A stretch of 50,406 nucleotides of DNA. Origin: Actinocatenispora rupis (lineage in GTDB: Bacteria; Actinomycetota; Actinomycetes; Mycobacteriales; Micromonosporaceae). The stretch spans positions 1 through 50,406 of the forward strand of contig NZ_BOMB01000036.1 of the NCBI RefSeq assembly GCF_016861975.1, given 5' to 3'. Below, in pieces: positions 15,570 through 26,500 of this stretch. The position numbers and the translations under genes are program-made. Numbering within the stretch: the stretch's first letter is position 1; every line of letters starts with the position of its first letter. The notes under the pieces were generated by a model, which did not search any database, had not been told where the DNA came from, and saw only the letters and a program-made list of their open reading frames with translations.

Positions 15570-16400
15570 ATGCCTTTCGTCACCGTCGGCCACGAGAACT
15601 CCGCGCCCATCGACATCTACTACGAGGACCACGGCACCGGCCGCCCGGTCGTCCTGATCCACGGCTTCCCGCTCAACGGCAGGGCCTGGGAGCGCCAGGA
15701 ACGCGAGCTGCTCGCCGCGGGCCGCCGCGTCATCGCGTACGACCGGCGTGGTTTCGGGAACTCCGGCCGGCCCAGCATCGGGTACGACTACGACACGTTC
15801 GCCGCCGACCTCGACCGGCTGATGACCGCGCTGGACCTGCACGACATCGACATCGCCGGGCATTCGATGGGCGGCGGCGAGATCGCGCGCTACCTCGGCA
15901 CGTACGGGACGGGTCGGGTCCGGCGGGCGGCGATCGTCTCCGGCATCCCGCCATACCTGCTGAAGACGGACGAGACGCCGCAGGGCGTGCCGCAGGAGGT
16001 GTTCGACCAGATCGCCGACGCGCTGACCGCCGACCGCTTCGCGTACTTCACCGAGTGGAACAAGAACTTCTTCAACCTCGACGAGACGCTCGGCACGCGC
16101 ATCAGCGCCGAGACGGTCCAGGACGCGTGGAACACGGCCGTCTCCGCCTCACCGACCGGTACGGTCGCCTGCGTCGCCACGTGGCACACCGACTTCCGTG
16201 CCGACCTGCCCAAGATCGACATCCCGGTCCTGGTACTCCACGGCACCGCCGACCGGATCCTGCCGATCGAGGCGTGCGGCCCGCGCAGTGTCGAGCTGCT
16301 GCCGAACGCCGAGTTCGTCCCGGTCGAGGGCGCCGACCACGGCCTGTGCTGGACCCACGCCGAGGAGGTCACCTCGCAGCTGCTGCGCTTCTTCGCCTGA
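15570..16400 (+). CDS. Alpha/beta hydrolase, cofactor-free haloperoxidase type
   Basis: A 276-residue alpha/beta hydrolase close to the bacterial non-heme chloroperoxidase/bromoperoxidase group, whose members are perhydrolases or esterases. The catalytic triad is legible: Ser99 in AGHSMGGGE, Asp228 in HGTADRILP and His257 in EGADHGLCW. The oxyanion-hole strand is VVLIHGFPLNGRAW. The ATG at 15570 has GGGAGGA six bases upstream. It ends facing the anti-sigma gene across a short repeat array. Substrate unknown. Confidence 0.9.
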   Translation: MPFVTVGHENSAPIDIYYEDHGTGRPVVLIHGFPLNGRAWERQERELLAAGRRVIAYDRRGFGNSGRPSIGYDYDTFAADLDRLMTALDLHDIDIAGHSMGGGEIARYLGTYGTGRVRRAAIVSGIPPYLLKTDETPQGVPQEVFDQIADALTADRFAYFTEWNKNFFNLDETLGTRISAETVQDAWNTAVSASPTGTVACVATWHTDFRADLPKIDIPVLVLHGTADRILPIEACGPRSVELLPNAEFVPVEGADHGLCWTHAEEVTSQLLRFFA

Positions 16401-16480
16401 CGCCGCAACGGTTCGCCATTGTCCACAATGGACGCTCAGACCGGTCCGGCGCCGCCGTCCCGGCCACGGCACCCGTCGCG

Positions 16481-16575
16481 GCCACGTCGCGGCGGAGCAG
16501 CCAGCGTCGCCGCGGAACAGCCAGCGTCGCCGCGGAACAGCCACCGCTGCGGCGGAACAGCCGGCGTCGCGGTGG
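16481..16575. repeat. 20-bp tandem repeat between convergent genes
   Basis: Nearly five units of 20 bases. CCAGCGTCGCCGCGGAACAG is present twice unchanged (16501-16520, 16521-16540), flanked by diverged copies at 16481, 16541 and a partial at 16561. The array stops exactly at the stop codon of the anti-sigma gene (16576). Just to the left is TTGTCCACA (16419-16427), which equals the Streptomyces DnaA-box consensus, in an isolated position. Confidence 0.75.
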
Positions 16576-17541
16576 CTAGCGCGGGACGGCGGCCGAGACG
16601 ACCGGGGTGCCGTCCGCGCGCGCGACCGTGAAGAAGACCAGGTCGGACACGGCGAGCGGGGCCTCGCCAGTGATCTCCCGCGGCCGGCTCGACCCGGCCC
16701 AGGTGGCGACCACGTGGGTCGCGCCGCTCGCGGCCACCACGTAGAGCTGGTAGTGCGTGTCGGAACGCAGCCCGCTGACGCTGGCGCGCACCGTGATCCC
16801 GTCACCGTGCGCCACCGCGACCGCCGACAGCGTGGCGCCGGTCGTGGTCGCCGCCGTCGCCGCGAGCGAGATCGCCGTACGCCGCGGCGGATCCGGCCGC
16901 CCGCCGTCCACCGCCAACCCCACGAAGATGCCCGCCGACGCGAGCACCACGACCACCAGGCTCCCGATGCCCACCAGCCCCCGGGTACGTCGGCGCGGAC
17001 GCGACCGGCCCGGCCGTACCGGACGCGGGCCTGAACCCGGACGGACGAACGGCAGCGCGGTCCGCCGCCGGCGGCTCCCCGGCACCACGTCACCCGCGCC
17101 CGCACCAGCCGACTCCGGCGCGACCTCCGTCGACGTACCCGGAGCGGCCTGGTCATCAAGCGCCACAGGGTTTCCCGGCACCGGACCCGGCGGTACGGGA
17201 GGGGTCACGGTCGGCACCGGACGGTCCGGTGCGGGCGCCTGCGCGGCGGGGACTTTCGGCGCCGGCGCCACCTCCGACTCCGGCGACTGCGGGGTCGACG
17301 GCGGCTGCGACCGGGACGGGGCGGGGCCGGGGATGCCGAACTCGGCGACGATCGACCGCCGGTCATCGTCGGGGATCAGCGCCACGGCGGCGACGGTCGC
17401 GGCGAGCTCGTCGGACTCGGCCCGGCACGCGTCACAGGTCGCCAGATGCCGCTCGATCGTCGCCCGCTCGGCGGCGTCCACCGCGCCCAGCAGGTACAGA
17501 CCCAGCGAGAGCCGCACGTGCGGCTCGTCCGTGGAATCCAC
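16576..17541 (-). CDS. Zinc-finger anti-sigma factor with extracytoplasmic domain
   Basis: A 321-residue single-pass protein. The N-terminus (1-60) is a ZAS-type anti-sigma domain with the H-x3-C-x2-C zinc motif (His32, Cys36, Cys39 in HLATCDAC). A long Pro/Ala-rich linker (about 70-180) leads to a membrane helix (188-210). The C-terminus (about 220-321) resembles the RskA-like extracytoplasmic domain. It should hold an ECF sigma factor inactive at the membrane until proteolysis. No sigma factor gene is adjacent, so the partner is encoded elsewhere. Start is a GTG with a weak ribosome site. Confidence 0.85.
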   Translation of the reverse strand: MDSTDEPHVRLSLGLYLLGAVDAAERATIERHLATCDACRAESDELAATVAAVALIPDDDRRSIVAEFGIPGPAPSRSQPPSTPQSPESEVAPAPKVPAAQAPAPDRPVPTVTPPVPPGPVPGNPVALDDQAAPGTSTEVAPESAGAGAGDVVPGSRRRRTALPFVRPGSGPRPVRPGRSRPRRRTRGLVGIGSLVVVVLASAGIFVGLAVDGGRPDPPRRTAISLAATAATTTGATLSAVAVAHGDGITVRASVSGLRSDTHYQLYVVAASGATHVVATWAGSSRPREITGEAPLAVSDLVFFTVARADGTPVVSAAVPR

Positions 17542-17840
17542 TCGGCATCAGATCCTCAAGTCACCCCCGGCGGGCCGGGACCATCTCGCTCTGTCCGTTC
17601 GTCTCAACGACGGGCGTGCCCGCCGCCCGGTTCACGATGTGCGGTCCGGCTTCGCCGGAGAACCGCGACCACGAACGGGCTCACCGCTGCGGGTGGGGCG
17701 ACGTGTCACCTCTTCGGGGACGCGGCTGCGGACGAATCTACCCGGTACGTGAACCACGGGCCGGGTCGCTCCGTCATGGGGGCAGCGACCACGAGGGTGA
17801 TCCTCGCGGCCAGCGACCGGTCAGCCGCATGGAGGTAGAT
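17542..17840. other. Divergent intergenic region, promoters not located
   Basis: About 300 bases separate the anti-sigma gene (leftward) from the response regulator (rightward). Promoters for both must be here, but I cannot assign -35/-10 pairs with confidence. GGAGGT at 17831-17836 is the ribosome site of the regulator. Confidence 0.3.
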
Positions 17841-18488
17841 GTGTTCAGCGTCGCGATCGTCGACGACCAGCCGGTGTCCAGGGCCGGCATGGAGAGGCTC
17901 GTGTCGGAGGATCCGTCCCTTGAGGTGGCCGCCTCGGTCGGTACGGTCGACGAGCTGGCGCGGACCGGACCCGGCGCGTTCCACATCGTGATCGTCGATC
18001 TTCCGCCGCGCACCGCGAACGCCAGCCTGGAGCTGATCTCGCGGGTGGCGACGGTGGGCCGGCCGCTGGTGTGCGCGTCGTGGGACCAGCCGCCGACGCT
18101 GCTGGCGACGATCCGGGCCGGCGCGCGTGGCTGCATCACCCGGCACACCGAGCAGGCCGCCGTACGCGACGCGTTGCGGATCGTCGCCGAGGGCGGCTTC
18201 TACCTGTGCCCGCGGCTGGTCGGCCGGTTCCAGGAGGAGCTGTCCCGGCAGGCGGACGAGGACCCGAGCGGCCTGGCGCCGCGGGAGATCGAGACGCTCC
18301 GGTGGATCGCCCTGGGCTTCACGCACGCGCAGGTCGCCACCCGGATGGGGCTGTCGCAGGCCACCGTGCACACGTACGCGAAGCGGATCCGGGCGAAGCT
18401 CAACGTGAGCAACAAGGCCGAGCTGACCCGGATGGCGATCGAGCTGGGTCACCTCCCCGAGCACCGGCGGTCCTCCCCCGCCGCGTGA
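17841..18488 (+). CDS. LuxR/NarL-type response regulator with atypical receiver
   Basis: A 215-residue regulator. The receiver domain has the acidic pair Asp8/Asp9 and a candidate phosphorylation site Asp53 (IVIVDLPP). The conserved Lys that normally contacts the phosphoryl group is Arg101 (GARGCITRHT). The C-terminal GerE/LuxR helix-turn-helix is canonical (LAPREIETLRWIALGFTHAQVATRMGLSQATVHTYAKRIRAKL). I chose the GTG at 17841 because GGAGGT precedes it by four bases; an ATG four codons earlier overlaps that site. No histidine kinase is adjacent. It may be an orphan or phosphorylation-independent regulator. It ends eight bases from the convergent effector gene. Confidence 0.85.
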   Translation: MFSVAIVDDQPVSRAGMERLVSEDPSLEVAASVGTVDELARTGPGAFHIVIVDLPPRTANASLELISRVATVGRPLVCASWDQPPTLLATIRAGARGCITRHTEQAAVRDALRIVAEGGFYLCPRLVGRFQEELSRQADEDPSGLAPREIETLRWIALGFTHAQVATRMGLSQATVHTYAKRIRAKLNVSNKAELTRMAIELGHLPEHRRSSPAA

Positions 18489-18504
18489 CGCCCGGCTCAC
18501 GTGG
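18481..18504. terminator. Bidirectional hairpin built from two stop codons
   Basis: CCGCGTGA and TCACGTGG pair (seven Watson-Crick pairs and one G-T) around an eight-base loop. The two inner arms contain the stop codons of the convergent response regulator and effector genes. There is no T-run, so termination strength is uncertain. Confidence 0.4.
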
Positions 18505-20566
18505 TCGCGCCCGAGCTGGGCTCCGGGCAGGTCATGATCGCCAGGGTGACCATCGTGACGTCCGCGTCGTACTCGTCGGGCAGCTGCGTCTTGAGCGCCG
18601 TGAGCCGCCGCTGCCACCCGACGCGGACCTTCCCGTCGTCCGGCAGATAGTCCTTGTACGCCCAGATCCGGGCCCGGAACGCGTCGGCGTCGGCCGAGCC
18701 GGGCGGCAGGGCGAGGATGTCGTCGAGAGCGGCGAGGATGGCGCGGCTCGCGTGGTCGCCGACGTCGCCGCCGGCGAGCGCGGACAGGTGCGGCAGCAGC
18801 GTCCGGATGCTCTGCTGGCGGTCGGCGGCGTCGGCGCCGCCCGCGTCGAGCAGCGGCGCGAACAGCGTGTCACCGCCGCCGGCCACGTCGTTCAGGTACG
18901 AGGTGACGGTGTCGGCGTGGCCGAGATCGGCCAGGCGTACGGCGGCGTCGTGGCCGGCGAAGGACGGGTCGCGTGCCGCGATCTGGCGTACCAGCGGGGC
19001 GAGCGTCCGGACCGGGGCGTGGGCGAGGTCGAGGCCGGGGCGGGTGAGCGGTGTCGTCAGGAACGTGGCGACCGGCTCGGGCGGCGCCGGGTACGCCGGG
19101 CGGCGCCGGTCCCCGGCGGCGAACTGCAACAGGTCCGGGGTGATGCTGTCGGCGACGGGCGGCCGGCGCGCGTCGGCCGGCGCGTTCGCCTCGCGTACCG
19201 TCCAGGGGTTGCCGAGGAAGGACACCAGGCCGCCGGACCCCGTCGCGGTGGTGCGGTCGGTGACCTGGTGGACGAGGGACGCGCCGTAGCGGTCGAGCAC
19301 GTCGTGCAGCGCGGCGGTGGTCGGCGCGTCCGGTCCGACGCCGGCGCGGGTGACGACGACCGGCACCCGCCCGCGCCAGCCGTACTGTTCGAGCAGCGAG
19401 CCGAGCTGGTCGATGCGGTCGCCGGCCGGCGGGGCACCGGCGCTGTCCGTACCGAGCAGGATGACGGGCTGGCCGGTCGCCGCCGCGGCACCCGCCACCC
19501 GGTCCCGTACGGTCGGCGGTTCGCGGTCGACGGGGCCGAGCACGACGACCGGCTCCGCGGCGTTCTCCGGCTGGTACCGCTCGGCGGTCGGCGGCCACAC
19601 GATCGGCCACGACGGCTCGGTACGCGGGCCGAAGCGGGCGAGGTTCAGCGCGTCGAACCGCTCGTCGAGCGACATGGTGTCGGGCAGTGGGGTCAGCCGC
19701 AGCCGGTCGGGGTCGAGCGGGAACGCCGCGGCCCGGCCGGTGCCCGGATCCAGGAACGCGACGCCGTTGTCCCCGCGGTGCGCCAGGAACACGTGGTCGT
19801 CCGCCTCGACCAGGCCCTGGCTGCCCGGCGGCGCCGACTCCACCCGGTACAGCAGCTCCACGTACCCGGTGATGTCCGTGCCGGTGCCGTCCGCGGCGTC
19901 GACGTCGGCGCGGGTGAGCGGCCGGCCGAAGCGGGACATCGCCGGGCCGAACCAGAAGGTCGCCAGTCCGGCGGGCCAGCCGAGGTTCACCGCGTCGGGG
20001 CCGAACACGACGTGCCCCCACATGTACGGCCGGGCGGCCCAGAGTGCGGCGACCTCGGGGCCGACCCCCTCGTACGCCCCGGCGGCGCGGCTGGACCGCG
20101 GCACCACCCGTACCATCGCGGCCCGGTCGGGGGTGGTGGTCCGGCCGTCGGCGTCCAGCGGGACGACCCGGTGCTGCGCCAGCGGTACGTCCGCGCCGTC
20201 CGGGCCGAGCTGCTCGACGGGTACCTGCGCGGGCAGCCGGTGCCGGTCGGCGCGGTCGCCGAGCGCGGCGAGGTCCATCGCCCCGTCGAGGGTACGCAGC
20301 GGGACGAGCGCCATCAGGTCCAGCGACTCCACCGGATGCCGGCGCAGGAAGCCCTCGGCGAGCTGCGACCCCTGCGCGCCGGGGCCGAAACTCAGCGGGG
20401 TGATCTGCGGCAGCGGCGGCCGGTTGTGCACCTCCCGCAGGTACGGGTCGTCGTCCAAGCGCGTCGTGTCCCCGGTGTGCAGGTGTACGCCGTTGGTGAG
20501 GGCCGGCACGGTGCGGCGGTCCCCGCACAGTTCGGCCAGGTGCCCGGAGGCGAGCGGCAGGTCCAT
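18497..20566 (-). CDS. Third T7SS-island effector-like protein, Cys-containing C-terminal domain
   Basis: A 689-residue protein of unknown function, last gene of the effector operon. No signal peptide, membrane helix or WXG100 domain is seen. Residues about 335-460 form an alternating strand/helix module (EPVVVLGPVDREPP, QPVILLGTD, RVPVVVTRAG) like modules in the two upstream giants. The last 90 residues match their C-terminal domain and end DADVTMVTLAIMTC (Cys680) plus nine residues; the upstream proteins stop at that Cys. Start decision: GGAGG abuts an ATG at 20572 but lies six bases from the ATG at 20566, so the latter is used. Only 14 bases separate it from the upstream stop, so cotranslation is likely. 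Function not inferable. Confidence 0.8.
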   Translation of the reverse strand: MDLPLASGHLAELCGDRRTVPALTNGVHLHTGDTTRLDDDPYLREVHNRPPLPQITPLSFGPGAQGSQLAEGFLRRHPVESLDLMALVPLRTLDGAMDLAALGDRADRHRLPAQVPVEQLGPDGADVPLAQHRVVPLDADGRTTTPDRAAMVRVVPRSSRAAGAYEGVGPEVAALWAARPYMWGHVVFGPDAVNLGWPAGLATFWFGPAMSRFGRPLTRADVDAADGTGTDITGYVELLYRVESAPPGSQGLVEADDHVFLAHRGDNGVAFLDPGTGRAAAFPLDPDRLRLTPLPDTMSLDERFDALNLARFGPRTEPSWPIVWPPTAERYQPENAAEPVVVLGPVDREPPTVRDRVAGAAAATGQPVILLGTDSAGAPPAGDRIDQLGSLLEQYGWRGRVPVVVTRAGVGPDAPTTAALHDVLDRYGASLVHQVTDRTTATGSGGLVSFLGNPWTVREANAPADARRPPVADSITPDLLQFAAGDRRRPAYPAPPEPVATFLTTPLTRPGLDLAHAPVRTLAPLVRQIAARDPSFAGHDAAVRLADLGHADTVTSYLNDVAGGGDTLFAPLLDAGGADAADRQQSIRTLLPHLSALAGGDVGDHASRAILAALDDILALPPGSADADAFRARIWAYKDYLPDDGKVRVGWQRRLTALKTQLPDEYDADVTMVTLAIMTCPEPSSGATT

Positions 20567-20580
20567 CGGCATCCTCCGAC

Positions 20581-23500
20581 TCAGCAGTTCGCCAGCGTGT
20601 AGGTGAGCACGTCGACGAGGTCGGCGTGCGCGGCACGGCCGGCGGCGCGCAGCCCGTCGCGGAACTCGTCCATCCGGTACACCCAGAACATCCGGTCGGT
20701 GGGGGTCACGTCGCAGCCGACCATCTCGTTCAGCAGCGCGGTCAGGCGCGCGTTGGTCCGGTGGTCGACCGCGGCCTGCTCGGGCGTCATGGCGAGCACC
20801 CCGTCGATGGCGTCGAACACCCGCGCGTGCGACTCGGCGTTCGGCTCCGGGAGGCCGCGGGCGAGCCGCGCGGCCTGCGCCGCGGTCAGCTCGTTGCGGG
20901 CGACCAGGCGCAGCAGCCGGTCGTTCCACGGCTTGCGGTCCTGCGCCGACCCCCGCGGCTCCAGGTACTCGACCACGAACGTCTCCGGCCGGGTGTCCGA
21001 CCGCGGCGCGGACTCCCCACCGTCGCGGCGCACCACGTCCACCAGCACCCGGTACGGCCCGGCCTCGGCGTCCGGGACGCGGTCCAGGTGGCCGGCGACG
21101 TCCGGGGTGATGAGCTCGGCGGCGTGCGCCCGCAGGTACTCCCCGCGCGCCGGCCAGTCGTTCAGCGCCAGCCAGTCGGCGAGCACCCGGGGCAGCTCGT
21201 ACCCGGTGGGGGTGGCGGGCAGCTCGTCGGCGCGGCGCAACAGGCCCCCGCTCGGCCGGTCCACCAACCGGTCCGCGTCACCGCCCGGCGTACGCAGCTG
21301 CCAGACGTCGTCGAAGCCGGCGGTGGTGCGCTGCACCGTGACCGGCCGGTACCGGTCGCGGAGGTCGTCGAACGTGGCCCGATCGACCGCGTTCGCCAGC
21401 ACGATCGGGTGGACGCCGACGCGCGCGAACCGCAGCAGCGTCGTATCGAGGTCGTTCATGGTGTGTGCCCGGGTCGCGGGCGACGGCGCGTGCACGGCGA
21501 CCACCGGCCGGGTCAGGTCGCCGGCCCAGTCGCGGAGCTGGTCGAGCTGCGCGCGGGCCGGGCCGTCCCACGACCCGAGCGCCAGCACCCGGCCGTCCCA
21601 GGCGGATCCGGGCGGCGGCGTGACGAGCGGATCCTGTGCGCGGGTGGCGGTCGAGGGGCCGGCGTCGAGGTCCAGCGCGGCCAGCGCCTCCCCCGCGTCC
21701 GCGGCGGCGATCCCGTCGAGGTGGTCGAAGACCCGGCCGACCGTACGGTGGTCGAGAGCGTCGCCGAGGTCGACCAGCTCGCCGTCCCAGGTGACCAGCC
21801 GCCAGTCGCCGCGCCCGGACGGCCCCGCGTCGCCCCGGAAGACCGTCGCGATGCGGTGCTGCCGGCGCAGCGCGGCGACCGGCCCGGCGTCCCCGGCCAC
21901 CAGCAACACCCCGGTACGCGCCAGGAACGGGTCGTCGGTCAGCTGCGCGTCGAGCGCGTCGAGCCGGGCCCGGGAGTACTGCGGGGTGCCGCGCGGGCCG
22001 GTCCGGTCGGGCCGCAGCACCAGTACCGGACGCTCCCGCGCCGCACCGACCTCGCCCGTCCGGCGGAGCCACCCGTCGACGGTCTCCGGGGGCGCGCCGA
22101 CCCAGCGCAGGCCCCCGTCCGTGCTGCCGGCCAGCCGGTCCCAGAGGCCGGGGTCGGACTGGTCGGTCCGCGCGGCGTCCGGTCCGCGGACGACCAGCTC
22201 GTCGAGCTGGTCCCGGCGCAGGACGGGGCCGAGCGGGCGGGTCCGGCCGCCCGGTTCCCGCAGCTCCCAACCATCCACAGTGGACAGACGCCCGCGTACG
22301 GTGGTCACCGGCCCGCCGTGCGGCCGCACCACCAGCGCGCGGTACTCGTCGGCCATCGCGTCGAGGTCCCGCTCGTGCGCCGGGCCGACCACGGCGGACC
22401 CGCGCGGCTCGAACAGCACGACCAGCGGGCGCGGCCCCGTCGAGCCGTGGTTCGCCAGCAAGCCCCGCAGCGTCCGCAGGTTGCGCTGCGGATCGACCAG
22501 CGATCCCTGTGGCGTCCCCGGTACGGGCAGGCTCGCGGCGTCCAGGTGGTGGAAGACGATCACCGGCTGCGGCATCCCGCGGGTCAGCGCGCGCAGCGCG
22601 GCGGTGTTGGCCCGGTGCTGCGCCGGACCGACCCGACCGTACGTGCCGGCGGCCGGCACGCTGCCGATCTCCATGCCGTACCGCCGGACGCGGTGCTCCA
22701 GCGCCGGCTGCCAGCGGCTGTTCGCCCAGACCGCCCGCAGCTGGTCCTCGACCGCCGGCGCGTCCGCACCGAACAGCTCGCGTACCAGATCGAGGCCGGC
22801 GCGGTCGACGTCCGCCGACCGGTCGCCGAAGCGCTCGCCGAGCCGCTGCGGCGCGTACCCGGCGGGGCCGGACCGGCCCGCCGCGTCCACCAGCCGCTGC
22901 ACGACCCGTACCAGGAACTGGAGGTGGCCGAGATCGTCGATCCCGTCCGGGATGCGCAGCTCGACGTGGTCGCGCTCGGGATCGCCGATGCTGTCCTTCA
23001 ACGCGTCCAGCGACAGCGCCGACTTCTTGCCGCCGAGCCGGATCAGGCCCTCCCAGTCGAGGCCGCCGATGTCGTCGAACGCCCGCGGCGGGAACGGCGC
23101 CGTCTGGCCGGATCCGCGGTGGTACAGGCCGTTGGCGCCGATCCGGAACAGCACGTCCATCCGGTGCAGTACGTGCCGGAGCAGGTTCGCCAGCTTCGGT
23201 GCCTGCTGCCCGAACGACGCCACCGACACGTGCAGGTGCCCGCCGGCGCGCTCGCTGTAGACGCCGCCGTGCCGGCGGATCACCGCCCGCACCAGAGCGA
23301 GGTCGTACCAGGTCTGGTACCAGCGGCCCGGCGCGTACGGCAGGATCGGCGCCACGATCTCGCCGGTGACCGTCGAGTCGCGCTCGATCTTCCACCCCGC
23401 CCGGTCGCTGCGGTACCCGGCGAGCATCGTGTCGTGGTACGTCGCCATCGCGTCCTGCTCGGTGCGCCCGAACTCGCGCAGGTCGGTGATCACCGCCCGG

Positions 23501-26500
23501 TTCAACGCGTCCGGGTCGACGCCCTCGCCCGCGTCGTACTCGATCTCGGGGCCGAAGCGGATCCCCACCAGCTCACCGGGCAACGGATCCAGCTGTACGG
23601 GCACGCGCGCGGTCCGCAGCTCGTCGGCGACGAGTTCGCCGGCGGTGACCTTCTCGCCGGGCGCGACGGACCGGGCCAGGTGTCCACTGTCGACGGTCGC
23701 GTACCCGCCGGACGGGTCGCCGCCGATGCGTACCCAGTCGCCGGGCATGCCGTCGGGCCACCGCGCGGCCAGGTCACCGCGGTCCACCACCGCGCGCTGC
23801 CCGACCCCGGGTACGAAGACCGGCACCTTCGCCCGGGCCGCCCGGCCGCGCAGCCAGTCGAGCAGGTCCGCGGACACCGTCGCCGGCGGAACGATCCGGA
23901 CCGGGCGCCGGGACAGCGCGGACAGCGCGCCGTCGAGCGTCTTCCGGTCGGCCCGCTGGTCACCGCCGAGGAACACGGTACGGACGTCGTCGCGCAGCTC
24001 CGCCGCCCTGGTCTGCGCCGGCGTACCGGTGCCGTGCAGGATCCGGGTCGGCGCCACCTTGTTGAGCGCCTGCCGCATCCCCGGCTCGGCCGTCGTCCCG
24101 CGCGCGAGCGTCAGCGCTGCCACGTCCCGCGCCACCTCCGCCGTCCCGTCGGTACGGGCGGGTCGGCCGTCGGCGCCGAGCCGCAGTACGGTCACGCCGG
24201 CGCGCCGGGCGGCGGTCGCGTGCACGTCGTCGGGGTCGGCGAACGCCTCGGTGTCGAGCAGGCCCGGGTCCTGCGTGTCGATCCAGCGCAGCGTCGGGCC
24301 GGCCCCGCCCGGCTCGGACCACAGCCAGTACACGTGGCCGGGGCGGTTGCCGTCGGCGGGCAGCCGCAGCAGCGCCATCGCCCCCGGTTCGGCGCGCAGC
24401 TGGTCCCGCACCCGGTCCACGTCCGCCAGCGGTTCGAACGCTCCCCCGAGCAGGTACGCCAGGTCGTCGATGCGCATTCGCGCGGGGTCGCTCGCCGCCT
24501 CGACGTCCGAGGTGTTCGCCGCCCGCCCGTGGTACGCGACGAACGCCGCGTACGCCCGGGGTACGCAGTCGGCGAGCGCGGTGTCCAGGTCGGCGTCCGG
24601 TACCTCCTCGACGGCGGTGACCAGCTCGTGCAGCCGGACTGCCGGGGTCTCCGGGGTACGGCCGATCGCCTGCGCCCGGCTCACTATGTCCACAGTGGAC
24701 AGACGGAGCGCCGACGCCGGGTCGCTCACCACCGGCGACGGCGGATCGCTCGACTCCGGGGTGAGCGGCACGTGCTCGATCCACACGTACACCTGGCGGT
24801 TGCGCGCGTCGTCGGGCGGCGCCGTACCCATGCCCGGCGCCTGCGAGGCGTCCAACGCGGCGCCGCGGCTCGTCGGCGCGGCGAACAGCTCGTCCACCGA
24901 CGGCGGCACCTCGTCGTCGGCCAGGCCGCGCTCCGCGGCGATCCGGCGCAGTTCCTGCGCCACCAACGGTTTCAGCCGCTCGTACACGCCGCGGGCGCGG
25001 GTGTGGCCGGACTCGACCGCGTGGTCGGCGTGCACGTGACGCAGCGCGTCCACCACCTCGTGCACGGTGCCGTGCCCGTTCCCGCCGCCCTCCACGTGTA
25101 CCAGCGGGCGGGTCCACGCACCGCCCGGCGCCGAGCGCGCGGCGACCGCCCGGTCCGCCACCGCGTACGCGAACTGGCGCAGCGACCAGGGATCCGCCGC
25201 CGCGGTGTGCTCGCCCGGCTCGAAGTCGACCGCCAGCACCCCCGGCGTACGCCAGGTGAAGTCCCGCACCCACTGCGGATGCCCGGACAGGACCTGGTGC
25301 ACCTGGCTCGTCGGCCCCGCGATCCGGCCCGTCGGCGCGGTGCCGTGCGCCCACTCCACCGTTCCGTCCGTCCGCACGAACAGGTACAGGTAGTGGAACT
25401 TGTCCCAGGACGGCCGGTACCAGCGGCCGTCGACGCGCGTCCGGGTCGCCGTCGGGTCCGCGCCCTCCGGCGGCAACTGGAGGTAGTGGTCCGCCGCGAG
25501 CACCCGGTTGTACCAGACGGTCGAGTCGACGAACGCCGACTGGTGCGGCTCCACCGGCTCGAAGTCGCCGGTGTCCCGGTCCAGGTGCCCCCACACGGAC
25601 TGCCCGTTGAAGTCGACCGTGACGTACGCCCGGCGGTCGTCGGAACGGTCCGCCCGGTACCGGGTGACCGGCCGGCCCTCCGCGTCCTCCGTACGCAGGT
25701 CCGGCGGCACGTCCTCCTCGGTCGGCGTACCGGGCTCGTCGGGCACCGACACGTGCGCGCCCGTACCGGCCGTGCCGGCCATCGCGGACACGGCCGTGCG
25801 CAGCATGTCGCCGGTCACCGGCTGCGCCGGCTTCGGCGGCATCAGCGCCACCAGCGCGCCCAGCATGGCGCTCACCGCGATGTCCGAGCCGATGTTGACC
25901 AGGCCGAGGACGTCCGCGTCACCGCGCGCCGCGTCCACGATCTGCTTGACCGTGGCCGGGTCCTTGACCTTGGCCGTCACCTCCGACCGCAGGCCCTTCC
26001 AGACGTTCTCCCCGACCCTGTTCCACAGCTCCCGGCGCGTCGCCCCCGACGCGGCGGCGGCCTGTTCCGCCGCCCGCTGCACCCGCTCCTCCAGGTACCC
26101 CTGGACGACCTTGGTGATCGCCGAGGCGATGATCGGCCAGCCCGGCACGTACGCGCCGCCGATGCCGGCCGCTGCCATCAGCAGTTCGACCGCCTCGGTC
26201 TGGCTCTTGACGATCGCCTTCGCCATCGTCAGCGGGTCGTCGTCGTGCGCGAGCAACGCCTCCGCCGCCGAGTGGTTCCGCAGGTAGTTCTCCTTCTGCC
26301 AGTGCAGGAACGCCTTCATCGAGGCGTGCGTGACGACCGTGGTCGCGAAGTCCAGCGCGGCCGGCGCCGCCGACGCGCCCGCCGGCAAAAAAGCCGGCGC
26401 GGACAGGCTCAGCGCCTTGCTCGCCACGCCCAGCGCCCGCTTCACCCAGACGCCGGTACGGTCGTTCCGGGTGGCAAGGTAGCCCTTGACGCCCTCGCCC

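Noticed and set aside
16419-16427. Exact Streptomyces-type DnaA box TTGTCCACA as a replication origin
   Set aside because: Only one clear box, no cluster of boxes, and no dnaA or dnaN nearby. Better seen as part of the dispersed palindrome family.
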